Below are positions 46,969-58,385 of a stretch of DNA of 64,000 nucleotides, piece by piece (position 1 is the stretch's first letter; each line of letters begins with the position of its first letter). The DNA lies in contig CM055613.1 in the NCBI GenBank assembly GCA_029379385.1, positions 14,712,001-14,776,000 of the forward strand, written 5' to 3'. Source of the DNA: Quillaja saponaria. Its lineage: Eukaryota > Streptophyta > Magnoliopsida > Fabales > Quillajaceae. The notes under the pieces are model-generated. The model was not told the DNA's origin, ran no database searches, and was given only the letters and a program-made list of their open reading frames with translations. The position numbers were made by a program, and so were the translations under genes.

Positions 46969-49900
46969 GCTTATCTTTTATCTTGTATGATCATGCACCA
47001 AATATAGCATAACATAAATGCTTATCTGCAGATACCCTAATCTTTATTAGTCTTTATATATGTTACCTTACTTATCATATTCGTGTGGGCAAATGCAGTC
47101 TTAAATCAGAACTTATCTTATCATATTCGTGTGAGCAAACGCAGTCTTAAATCGGAACAGAGATATAGATTAGTTAAGGTGCACATAAAATAAATAAAAA
47201 ATAATTTAATTTTTATTTTATTTTAAATATAAAGAATAATTTATTGATGAATAACTTATTTTCATTTAATTTTTGGTTAGATTTGAACTCATTAAAAATC
47301 TACTCAAAATATTTAACCATAGATAGTGTAAATGGTTTGAAATTGTTAGGAATGTATAAAAAGAAGTTAAAAAACTTGACCTCTCTTAGAGATTCAAACC
47401 CTGGAAGCAAATAAAGGGTGCATACATTATTCACCATCAGTCCAATCATTTGAGATAAAAATAATAAGAATCCTAAGCGATATCGAATGAAACTGAAGAT
47501 TTGTATGTATGAAATTCATGATGTAAATTTTGGTAAAATGATTAGTTTTACATAACCAAAAAAAAAAAAAAATCTTATAAAATTCTATTAATTGATGAGT
47601 TTAAAACTAATTAATTTTATTTTATGGTAAAAATAAAAAATTAACCCCACTGATCAAATTTCCTAGCTCTGCCATAATTTTGAGTTGGTTAATATGATTA
47701 ATTCCTAAACTCAACTATTCAATACTCAATCATAAAAATGGGTTTTTAGTACTCGATTTTAGCATCACGTGTATGGTGAGATGTTGACCACCTTATAACA
47801 ATTATCTATTGGACTTGTTTGGAGTATCGTAAACAGCTAAAACAATGAGATAATTCAGTTAGCTCATATATAGTTTTTGGCTGCAACATAATAGTATAGA
47901 CTTATACTATTGACTCATCTTATACTATGCTAGTAGTATAAAGCTAGGGAATGAAAGGATAAGACAATAGTATAATAACATAATAATTAAAGGTCGATCT
48001 ACATTAGGCTGAGTGGGTCAGTTGACCCTACTCGCTTCTCAAAAATACCCCTAAACTCTACTGTAATTATTTATACATTAGAAAATTTAATGAATTTAAC
48101 TCCCACAAAGATGTTAATTTTTCATTCTTACCCCCACTGAAATCTTAGTAGAATAATTTTCCCCCATAAATTTAGATAGAAATACAAAAAATTATATAAT
48201 TATCTAATTGAGACTTTCATTTACAGTTATACTTATTGTCCTAAGAATATAATTTATTTTCTTTTAAAAGTTTATCAATTAGTTGTTACTCTAATTATAA
48301 TGGAACTCGATCAATAATTTCCCACATAACCACAAGTTTTCAAATATAATATAACAATATAAGTTGATGGAAAAAAAATTCATATTTATTATTTATTTTG
48401 ACAAAAATAATTTTTACTCTATTATTGTACAAACCATTTTATCAAGAAAGTTATAAATGTAAGGGAGATTTTTCATAGGTACACTTAACTTTTGTCTTTT
48501 ATTATATCATAATTGAAATATTTGGTCTAAAACCTTGGTCTTTAAGAAAAAAAAATTACATGACTCTTTATAGGGTCACTATGTCTAATTTATTAGATGA
48601 TTAGAACTGTATAAGGTGTCTATTATATAATCTCAAATTTACTAAGTGTTTTCATAAACAAAACTAATACATAAATATTATTAATTTTAAATTAATTTTT
48701 TTATATATGACTGAACTGTTATTTTGACCTCACTAACATAGCTATACATCTTAATATATTACGTAATCTTATATTTATATAGTCATATACAATACGTCAA
48801 ATGAGCCTGACATAAAAAAAAAAAAAAAAAAAAAACTAATCAAAATATTCTTATATTTATAAAATAAAATTAAAAATTAAAAATGTATTAATTATTACAT
48901 CCCCTCTCTCTCTCTCCCTTCCTCATTCTCTATCTCCATGACCATCCGCCACCTCATAACAATTAATCTTTTTTGTATTAATTTTTTTAAGTCCTACTCT
49001 AGAGCTAGCGGAAGCTCATTTGATTATATAATTCTCTTTGGAAATCTTGTGCTTAAGAGACATTATAGAATTCTCTGACTCACTAAATGGTTTTATTACG
49101 TATAATATTTTTTCCTTTTTAGTGGGGAAAATAAATTCTCAATTTAAATAATACCTATGAAAATAAAAAGTTAAACTACTAAATCTTTTTATTATGTTTA
49201 ATTGCAAATGGCCCAAAAGTTCGATTGGCTAAGGTTAGGTTGACCCCCAAAAGCCGAGAGCCCAAAATTCTTATGCCTGAAGCCCAATTTAGTCTCACAG
49301 TCATCAGTCAGATACTTCTTTTTTTTTTTTTCTCTGTCTGAAAATATAAAAACAAAAACAAATATGTAGGTTAGGAGTTGGATTGGACTTTTGAAGAATA
49401 GACTTTCTCAACAAGCTTCGGAGTAGCTGACTCTTTCTTTAATTATCATAATATTCGAATTAAAACTAATTAATGCATTGGAGATAAGAGTTTAAAACAA
49501 TAATAAAGTCCTATTATTTTCAGGGTTGAAGAATTAATTGTAGGATTAAATTTGGTTGAAGATGACAATATTTGATAACTAAATTATTTATAATTGGAGT
49601 TCCGAATTTCCAAAAAGTTCGCTTTTTTATTTATTTGTCAATAAAGATTATCAAATTTTGTCAAAAAAATATTATCAAAATGTGACTTATAATTATTCAT
49701 CCTTGATCATATCATTGAAGTGATAATTGCATAATTCGGTAAGATTGTCCATTTTTTCCACACCTAACCAATGCATTAAATGTTATCAACAAATACAACC
49801 TCACAGCCTTTTCCCTTTTGCTTATGAAAACCAAGATATAATACAAGAGGGGTATCTATAGAAAATGACCTCCCAACAGAAAAGAGGAAACAATTAAAGA

Positions 49901-50526
49901 GCTTCATCTACCCTCGTCAAACGCTGATCATCTAGCCCTACATATAATTAGAAGGCTTATTAATATACACTGATGTATGTAGTCGAACTCCCTTGATTAG
50001 AACTGTGCTTTCTTCATTTTCATTCATTTATTGTGATGCTGCAAGTTTTAGGTGATTTGAAGTAAGGTGGGACTATGTGCACCACAATATTGTCTAACAG
50101 CAAATATAGGAACTATATGTGAAATTTATTTCTTTTTAATAACCCAAATACTCACCTATTGCACCTACATTACTACTACATTATATATAGACAAAACTTT
50201 ACCACGCACTTATGTCGAGGTCAAAGATAAAAATTTCTATAAGAGTGGTCAAGATCATGCATGGAACACAGATTTATCTTATAACAAGGATTGTCAAGGA
50301 GACTCGAACTCTCAATCTCGTAAAGTCTGTTAAAAGATTATATTGAGGGAGCAATTCTTAAATATTGTTTTGATAGCTAGACTAACCAGTTGTTGGTTGT
50401 ATTAAATATATTAACCTCCTCTTTTGAACTTCAATGTGGTTCGTTGTTGTTGAACAAAACTTCTCTATCTGTGTGTGTGTGTGAGTGAGAGAGAAAATAA
50501 GGCTGAGAGAGAGAGAGAGCAAGGGG
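45281..50526. other. Spacer between Sec14 copies 2 and 3
   Basis: Downstream part of copy 2 and upstream part of copy 3, joined at 46968/46969. The contents repeat those of copy 1: AT-rich DNA, an unrecognised minus-strand exon-like tract at 46261-46425, a hAT-like terminal sequence near 47993 and a short CT repeat at about 48904. No further gene is seen. Confidence 0.45.
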
Positions 50527-53306
50527 ATGGAGGGATTGAAGGAGATTGCACATGCAAAAGAATTTGATGGAGAAGTAGTGAAAACCAGCACTGAGACAGA
50601 GCTGACCAAAATCTGTCTTATGAGAGGCTATGTTGAAAGCCAAGATCCCTTAGCTAAGGTGCCATCATCTTTACTTCTACCTCTTCTTATTATATGTTGT
50701 TTCTCATTTATTCATATTATTTTATGTTGGTAATGGTTAGTTTCAATGATGTCGTGCTGCTTGCTACCACAAATAGAGGCAGATATAAGCATGGGATTTG
50801 AAAATTTTCGATGTAATATAATATACAGGGTGTGTGATATTACTAATTAGATGAATTCATGTTGATAAATATGGAAAAATGTTATGCAAACTTTCTTTGG
50901 GTTAAGAAAACTAATAAAACTTAATTAGGGGTCTTATAATATCCACATTCCCAAGTACTTATCTTTTCTCATAAATCCTTTATGGCTACAATGACACTAA
51001 TTTATTCTAAATATATACATGAAAGTATAAATTGTCATACATATAAGCCATTTTGATTAATTATGGTTGTGTACCCGATTACTAAATTAGTCTAAATTTC
51101 ACCAGTTTTCTCATGTCCCTGTTTAAGATTATGACAATATTCGATCTAGTGAGGGTTAATGACTCGTTAAAAAAAGACCCAAGTTAACAACATATCTAAT
51201 GTTAACAGTATGCATTGCGTTCACAACTTGGTCTTTTTGGTTTTTGTTTTTGTTTTCTTGAGCAGCACTGAATTTAGAAAATTAATGTGTTTAATTCTTG
51301 TTAACAGGAAGCAGATGATCTGATGATTAGAAGATTCTTGCGTGCTCGTGATTTGAATGTAGAGAAGGCTTCAGCTCTATTCCTCAAGTACTTGAAATGG
51401 AGACGTATGTTTGTTCCAAATGAGTCTATTTCTGCATCAGAAGTTCCAAATGAAATAGCACAGAACAAGATGTTCCTGCAAGGATTTGACAAGAAAGGAC
51501 GACCTATAACACTTGTCTTTGGTGCTAGACATTTTCATTACAAAGATGGTCTTGATGAATTCAAACGTATGATACAAATATGTAATCGTTTGGTTCTTTA
51601 CGCTCACAGACAAGTTTTTCCCCCTCCATCCCGTCTTTCTTTGTTTACTTTGCAGTGACATGATACTCCTTTTGGATGCAGGTTTTGTAGTCTATGGTCT
51701 TGACAAGATCTGCACAAGGTAATTACTTTTCTGCTACATTCATCACTGGTTAAAAGCCTATATACGAAACGATTCCTGTTAAACATATCACAAGGGCAAC
51801 ACGCTACTAGTTAGAAGTGTCCATCATTTAAAGATAAACATAAATTTATCTTAAATGTCTAAATAAACGTGCACGGATGCACACAACAAGAAGGAAACAA
51901 ACATATAATGTACAAAGCTGATATATCTAATGAATTAAAATTCATTTCGAGTTGCTCTTATTATAAGTCCAATAACGGAAAAGCAGCGGAAACAATCTAA
52001 AAACGGAATTAAAATACTAATTTTTATAGAAATGCATAAAAATATATAATAAAACATATATTATAATATTTGTAAAAATTCGACATGATTAATTTAGTAC
52101 ATAAAATACTATCAAATACATATCAAAATAATGATTTTGACATAGACATACAAATTGAAAAAAAAGAAAAAAAAACAAATTATAATACATCCAACCAATA
52201 GTGGAAGTGGCTAGCAGATGCATAGCTAAAATATTAAAACTGTATAAAAGGTAATTGATAGTATTGCTCAATCCATATTTAATAAAATTTTATTTGAACC
52301 AACATATATATGGCTTGAAATTTTAATATTATTCATCACTAAATTAAACTAAATTTATACATATAAAAAAATAAGAAAATACAAGACCAAGAGACCTAAT
52401 ATGTATAAAATCCTAGAAAGAATTATCTTCGTTAAATTATACAATCTCAACATCATATAAGATTAAAAAAAAAAAAACAATTAAATCCTAAAATATGAAG
52501 AGAGTTAGAGCCTAAAATAGGAAGAGAGTTAGAGCCGAAACTTTAGATTTTCAAATCTTAAAAATGTCATGTTTGTATCGACCCTTTTCTTGTGAAAATG
52601 ATGAAAACGACCCCGTTTCTAGTGGAAACAGTAGAAACGACCATGTTTTGACTGAATTTTGGTAGTTATGTTTTTGTAAGTGAGTTTCAATTCGAACGAA
52701 AACGTTTCATAAGTTTTAATTATTTTGACACAAATTTTTTAACTTGAATGTATCAGGATGCCACCTGGACAAGAGAAGTTTGTTGTCATAGGAGATCTTA
52801 AAGGATGGGGGTATTCAAACAGTGACATTCGTGGATACATTGGAGCTCTATCAGTTTTGCAGGTATAGTTCTCTGTTCTTCACTATTTCTTTGATCTCTG
52901 ATCTTATAATGTTTATACGTGAATGTGATGTGTGGGGAACGTTACATTTAGAAATCATGAACTTTTACTGTTAATGGCAGGACTATTACCCAGAAAGATT
53001 GGGGAAGCTGTTTATAGTTCATGCACCTTACATATTTATGACAGTATGGAAAATTGTTTACCCTTTCATTGACAACAACACCAAGAAGAAGGTACAATTT
53101 TGAATCTGCAACTCAATTCATGCTACATGCAGATAAAAATGTAATTAGGGATCTTGTAGATACATCTGATGAGTTGCATATCCTTGCAGATTGTATTTGT
53201 GGAGAACAATAGGCTGAAATCAACTCTGCTTGAAGAAATTGATGAGAGTCAGCTCCCTGAGACATACGGAGGCCAGTTACCGCTAGTCCCCATACATGAC
53301 AACTGA
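50527..53306 (+). CDS. Sec14-like lipid-transfer protein (CRAL-TRIO), copy 3, intact
   Basis: Six exons: 50527-50658, 51308-51566, 51682-51718, 52757-52862, 52981-53091 and 53190-53306. All introns are GT-AG and the 762 nt give 253 residues. Residues about 45-75 carry the CRAL-TRIO N-terminal helix region ([17 protein letters not shown]). The lipid-binding domain follows: [56 protein letters not shown] and [14 protein letters not shown] near the end. Short Sec14-like proteins of this type bind phosphatidylinositol and other lipids in the cytosol and on membranes and shape phosphoinositide signalling. Which lipid this one binds is not visible. A GA-rich leader precedes ATG. It is the only one of the three copies with no disabling change, so it probably supplies the function. 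Confidence 0.9.
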
Positions 53307-53982
53307 CTGACAACAAGTCCTACAACACACCAAGAGAAGAGATCACAAAACAAATGAACTGCTTCTCCCATCTTTCTTTTCAAATATTTGGTCAATGACT
53401 AAGACAAATATTAAGCCTAATATATCATGCAATAAATAGGGAATTTCTCTTTCAGAGGCAATTACCTTTACCAGTGTTGTTGTTCTGCATAAGATCACTG
53501 TTTTTCAATAAAATATATAACCATCCAGTTTTCCAATGTCTGATCAGATCTCAAAATAAGATTGAGGAAGAATTTGGTAGGAGGCTCTTATAGCAATTTC
53601 AGCAATATGAGATTCTGTACCCATCATGGAATGGAAATTTCATACAAACTTGTTCTTTTGACAACTTATTGATTGGATATTTGGAATATCACATTGTCAA
53701 TTATATCTTAGAAAAAATGAATAATTAGTTTCCGAAGAATAAATTAACTACTTATATTGATTCAAATGTAGCATATATACTCTGCTTTAATGCCAATACA
53801 TCAATGATATATAAATATAAATTGAGGGAGTTGAAGAAAAAATAGCAAAACCATAGATCTTCCATTAAAAAGGGGGCTACAAAGAAAATTGCATAGTCAA
53901 TCAATAATTACTGCACCAAGGGTAGCCATCCATAAGTCAGAATCTATAAAAGTAAGATGAGCAATTTCCCTATAAACATAAC

Positions 53983-54803
53983 TGTAAAATAAATATAGAG
54001 AAATAAAGTAGTTTAGACTATTCCAAGACTACACCAAGACCTTAAATTTATAATAGAACAATTACATAAGACTTGCTTATCTAAACAATGTGGAACTTAA
54101 CACCCAACATAACTTAATACTAAATATACTCTAACACTCCCCTCTCAAGCTAGAGCATATATATGCTCAAGCTTGTACAAGTATAATCTCAAGTATCAAA
54201 ACTCTCAACATTCCCCTATAACAAAAAATTACATCAAATTCACTTGACTCACTCTGTGCCTGAGAGAACGAGAACGGCACAAACAATATGTGCCTATAAA
54301 AAATGACACAAACAATATGTGTCTCAAACAGAATTGTTGGTTCACAACCAACATAAAATGTCAAATTGGCAATAACTTCCGTCGAGAACTTTTCTGGTCA
54401 GAATCCAAGATAAAGCAACTTCGGAATCAGTGATAACGAGTAGGAAACGTTGAAAACTCTTCAATCTTGAATGGGAGTTGTGTCAAAAGACTAAACAACC
54501 AACAAACATAAATACGAACTTCTACAAAAACTTCAAAACTAACAGCATCAAAAAGCTTCAAAACTATTCGGGGCTGCCGCCAAAGAGGAGAGGCGGCAAC
54601 CCCAAGATAAAACTTGGGTTTAGATCAAACCCACTCTGATACCATGTAAAATAAATATAGAGAAAGAAATAGTAGTAGTTTGGATTATTCCAAGATTACA
54701 CCAGGACCTTAAATTTATAATAGAACAATTACATAAGACTTGCTTATCTAAACAATGTGGGACTTAACACCCAACATAACTTAATACTAAATATACTCTA
54801 ACA
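53983..54803 (-). mobile_element. TRIM-type LTR retroelement in copy 3
   Basis: An 821-bp non-coding element on the minus strand. LTRs: 53983-54136 and 54645-54803 (154 and 159 bp), with ends TGTTAG...TTTACA when read on the minus strand. The tRNA-Met primer site (TGGTATCAGAG on the minus strand, 54634-54644) follows the 5' LTR. A purine tract (GAGAGGGGAG on the minus strand) precedes the 3' LTR. The 508-bp interior has no gag or pol frame, so mobility would depend on another element. The target-site duplication is ATAAC (53978-53982 and 54804-54808). Copies 1 and 2 have the empty site with a single ATAAC. The LTRs differ by only a few substitutions and small indels. Confidence 0.9.
54570..54603 (-). 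other. GC-rich hairpin in the TRIM leader
   Basis: GGGGCTGCCGCC (54570-54581) and GGCGGCAACCCC (54592-54603) pair over 12 bp with one mismatch around a 10-base loop. Two smaller inverted repeats (CCCAAG/CTTGGG and GGGTTT/AAACCC) lie between it and the primer site. The local GC is far above the surroundings. By position it could be a packaging or dimerisation signal; this is inference. Confidence 0.5.
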
Positions 54804-55837
54804 ATAACTAAGAAACCAATACAAAGATCTGAACATGTCCCCAATCATTTTACTATGGAAAAAAAGAAAAAGAAACAAATAATAATGTACATGTTTAATC
54901 TCTTATGCCGCTGCCTGCTGAGATTGTTGAGTGGGAGCCATGGAAATAGGTAAGGCCTCCATTTACAGTAATCAGCAGGAGGTTGCAAGTTGCTACTCAC
55001 ATGCATGCAAGTACGCAATCATAACAAGCATCCTCCATTTTATGATTGATGTCATGTGAGTCACTTAAGACATAGGCTAGCTAAAAAAATAAACCAGCTT
55101 CTACCCTCTGTTTAATCATGTGATGTAAAATCTATCCTCCCACTCGCCAAAAACAGGTGTTGCAAGGTTAACATTAATGAGGTAAAGCTCATTGGAGTTC
55201 GAGGAAACAGTATCCTGGCTCAAAGACATGGTCAGCACAGGTATAGGAATTAAAAGATGATCTGGGAGGCTGGCAAGAACCTGCATGACATCAAGATGAA
55301 GCGGGAAAACACCGCCTAACTGGCCTCACCCTTCTGAATTCTGATAAGATTCACCAACCTCCAAACCAGTGAGTTGGTCCAAGTTGTTTTGTCATTCAGA
55401 AGCAGAACCTTTAAACATTTCACCAGCAATAAACATCAGACTTGACTTCTACAGCAGATAATATGAGGAACTGTCAACATGAAAGCATAGAACAAAAAGG
55501 AACTTGCTCAGAACTTAAGAAAAATAACAAAGACAGGAAAAGCAAATAACCATTTTTACCTTTCTTTTTGCATAGGACTTGTTTTAATCTGAACCAAAAT
55601 AACATTATTGTTTGAAGCTTGCATGGATCTAAATTCACAAATAATCGTTATTCAAGATAACCTCTATTACTTAATTTTTCTTATTTTTGTTTTAATTCAT
55701 ACAGGAACAAGCACAAAACTTATTGTCAGAACCATCACTGACAGATAGTCATTGATAATGTGCTTTTCCTTAATAAGTAAAGCTGAAAATCATAGTCCAC
55801 CTTCTATTCATAAGTAGGTCCATATGAAGATTTAACA

Positions 55838-56590
55838 ATTTCTCAGTTCTTGTTTATTTCATCAATGTGATATTGGCACCATTAGGATCTGAACAATATA
55901 ACAGAACTTCTCAAGGAAAAATTTCTCTGGGAAATTTAGCATTTCATAAATATTGTATCCACGGTAAAAAAGAGTAAATGGGACTAATTCCTCATCCATT
56001 TCTCAAGCCATAAATACAAAGCATGGCTTACAGTTAATTTGTTATTCCTTCACGGTTAATATACAGCACCTGTATTTCAAGCAGCAGCTTGATACTGGGA
56101 AGGAAAACTAATGTTCCCAATTCAAGTTCCCATACATTTAAAAATCTTGGAATTTAACGGTCACTAAAGTCTACCGATACAAAAACTCACTTAATAAACA
56201 TCATGTTGGTGGCACGTCCAACGAAATTAGTAAAAATGTATATCCAACATACAGAGATCAAACAGACCTCGTTATTTATTGCTAAGAAGCAGCAAATATG
56301 GTTCACCCAGCTAGTATTGTAGTGACACTAGAATTCTTTAAATATATAGTGTTTTCATTTTCGTAAAAAGATTTTCACTAATCAGTTTAGCTCAAAAATC
56401 ATTTATTTTTTGTGCTTGAGTGTCTAACTAATAACTAACTAAAACCTAATCCCATTGAATTGCACATGCAGTCAATTTTTAAGACTTACTTTTCATCCCT
56501 TCATTTCTTAGGGTTTCTTGGCAATCTGAGTGCTATCCATGTTGGGCACGTGCCGATGAACACTTGGACCAATTATCACACTGTATTAGT
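55838..56590. other. Spacer between copy 3 and the PPR gene
   Basis: Single-copy AT-rich DNA that should include the PPR gene's 3'UTR. No gene or repeat is seen. Confidence 0.5.
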
Positions 56591-58385
56591 TTACCAACAG
56601 TCTTGACAGGAACATAAACCACCTTCAAATTGGTGAAAACGGATACGATCCCTCACAATTACTACTCTGCTTAATACTCTTGAAACAATTTTTATCCAAC
56701 TATGACAGTCCTGACAGATACGCAAATTTTTTGAAACCCTAATTTCTGTTCCAGGACTACTTTTCATGATCCCGTAAGCCAATGCCAACTTCTCACTATG
56801 ACTTTTCAAATTTTCCTCCTTCTCCTCTTCAGAAACATCCATTAAAACCAACTCTGTCAAGGGTGTGAAACCCTCCACTTTAGTCTTTTGGACCAACCCT
56901 TCCAACATTTTGTAAGTAGCTTTTATTTCAGGGTGAGATTGATCAGCTGCCTTAAAGTGGTGAATGATGCCCCCTAACTCAATCCAACTCTTTCCATGTT
57001 TTTTGCGAACTCCTTTCTTTTTCATCATTTCTCGTACTCTCTCTGCACTATCCCACTTCCTTAGAGAGCAATACATATTTGAGAGCAAGATAAAATCTCC
57101 ACTCTGAAGACAGGATATATTTGCAATTGCAACTTCACCAAGTTCCTGCTTCCTGTGGGTTCTACAAGCACTGAGAAGTGCCCTCCACATAACAATATCT
57201 GGCTCCATTGGCATTGCCCTAATCATGGCATAAGCCTCTTCAAGGAGTCCAGTTCGTCCCAAGAGATCAACCATGGTTCCATAATGCTCGAGTTCAGGCT
57301 GAATGGAGAAACAACTTTGCATCATATCAAAGAACTTGCGACCCTCTTCAACCAAACCACAATGGCTACATGCTGTCAGAATTCCAACAAAAGTTATGGA
57401 ATCAGGTAAAACATTTTCAACCTGCATCTTTGAAAATATTGCAATTGCATCCAGAGCAAGCCCATGAGTTGCTAAGCCATTAATCATTGCATTCCAAACA
57501 GACACATCATCACGTTTCATGCTATGAAAGACTTCTTTTGCAATACCAATTTTACCACACTTTGCGTACATGTCAATCAGTGCTGCACCCAAAATAAAGT
57601 TTAACTCAATTCTTTTCTCAATTATCAAACTATGGACCCACTGAGCATTATTAAGAGCTCCAAGCCTTGCACATCCAGTAAGTATAGAAGTAAAAGTAAA
57701 CCCATCAGGTTCAATGTTTGAGCTCAACATCTGTCGAAATAAACTCAGTGCTTCTTCGAAGCGTGAATTTTTAACATAACCTCCAATGAGTGAGTTCCAT
57801 GTGACCACATCTCGTACAAGCATTTTATCAAACACCCTTTTGGCAATATCATAATCCCCAGTTTTCATTAAACATTCAATAATTAAATTCATACTAACAA
57901 GATCAAGAGCCGAACTGAAAATCCCATCAATAAGTCGACGAGTCATGTCAAACCGGTTACAACGCACATAAGTTGAAATTAGAGATGTTACAAGAGACGG
58001 GTAAGTTCCATACCCGAATGCAATGATTCTTGCATGGGTTGCAGCTGTAGTTCTGAAATCCAGAGATAGTCTACAGGCTTCAAGAACACGGTAGAGTACT
58101 TGATGATCTAAAAGAACAATGAGAAAGTTATGAACTTTGCAATTGAAAGCAACTTCTCCATTTGGTGTAACAATGAAAAAATCAACCAAAATGCAAGCAC
58201 TTTCAGAAAGGAATACCTCTATAAGAGCACTTGAGGGATTCCGAAGGCGATAAGAGTGAATGGACGGAACACCTCGGAGAGATGATATTCCTGGGGGTCC
58301 ATAGCCCAGAGTTAGAACAAGCACCATTTCTACGCCTCTGCAACCTCTTCATCACTACTCTCCTACTCTTTCCGTCTTCTTTCAA
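56591..58385 (-). CDS. PPR protein of the DYW class, At5g50990-like
   Basis: Two exons on the minus strand: 58217-58385 and 56591-58107, with a 109-nt GT-AG intron. The model gives 561 residues. The start at 58385 (MKEDGKSRR, or the second Met at 58352) is preferred because only this frame joins in phase to DHQVLYRVLEAC. A longer open frame starting at 58327 reads through the intron and is not supported by the family. The protein has PPR repeats (DVVTWNSLIGGYVKNSRFEE, PDGFTFTSILTGCARLG, DVSVWNAMINGLATHG), then E/E+ motifs and a C-terminal DYW deaminase domain. The HSEKLA and CQDCH elements of the zinc site are kept. The last three residues are DCW in place of DYW. Such proteins bind organelle RNA and edit C to U. 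The first residues may be an organelle targeting peptide. Confidence 0.88.

Larger units (their letters stand above)
46969..55837 (+). repeat. Tandem segmental duplication, copy 3 (8.9 kb)
   Basis: Third head-to-tail copy. It is 8.87 kb only because it contains the TRIM element; without it the length is about 8.04 kb, as in copy 2. Its right end (GAAGATTTAACA followed by ATTTCTCAG) is the edge of the duplicated segment against single-copy DNA. Confidence 0.95.

Noticed and set aside
54167..54364. Frame of 65 codons inside the TRIM interior
   Set aside because: It has no similarity to gag or pol and is short enough to be chance.
31154..55837. Triplication as a pure assembly artefact
   Set aside because: The copies differ by many private substitutions, indels and a TRIM insertion, so they are not copies of the same reads; long reads would still be the decisive test.
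56591..58327. A single uninterrupted 578-codon PPR frame from 58327
   Set aside because: Its first part reads through a GT-AG intron and shows no PPR or targeting similarity; the spliced model from 58385 joins in phase.
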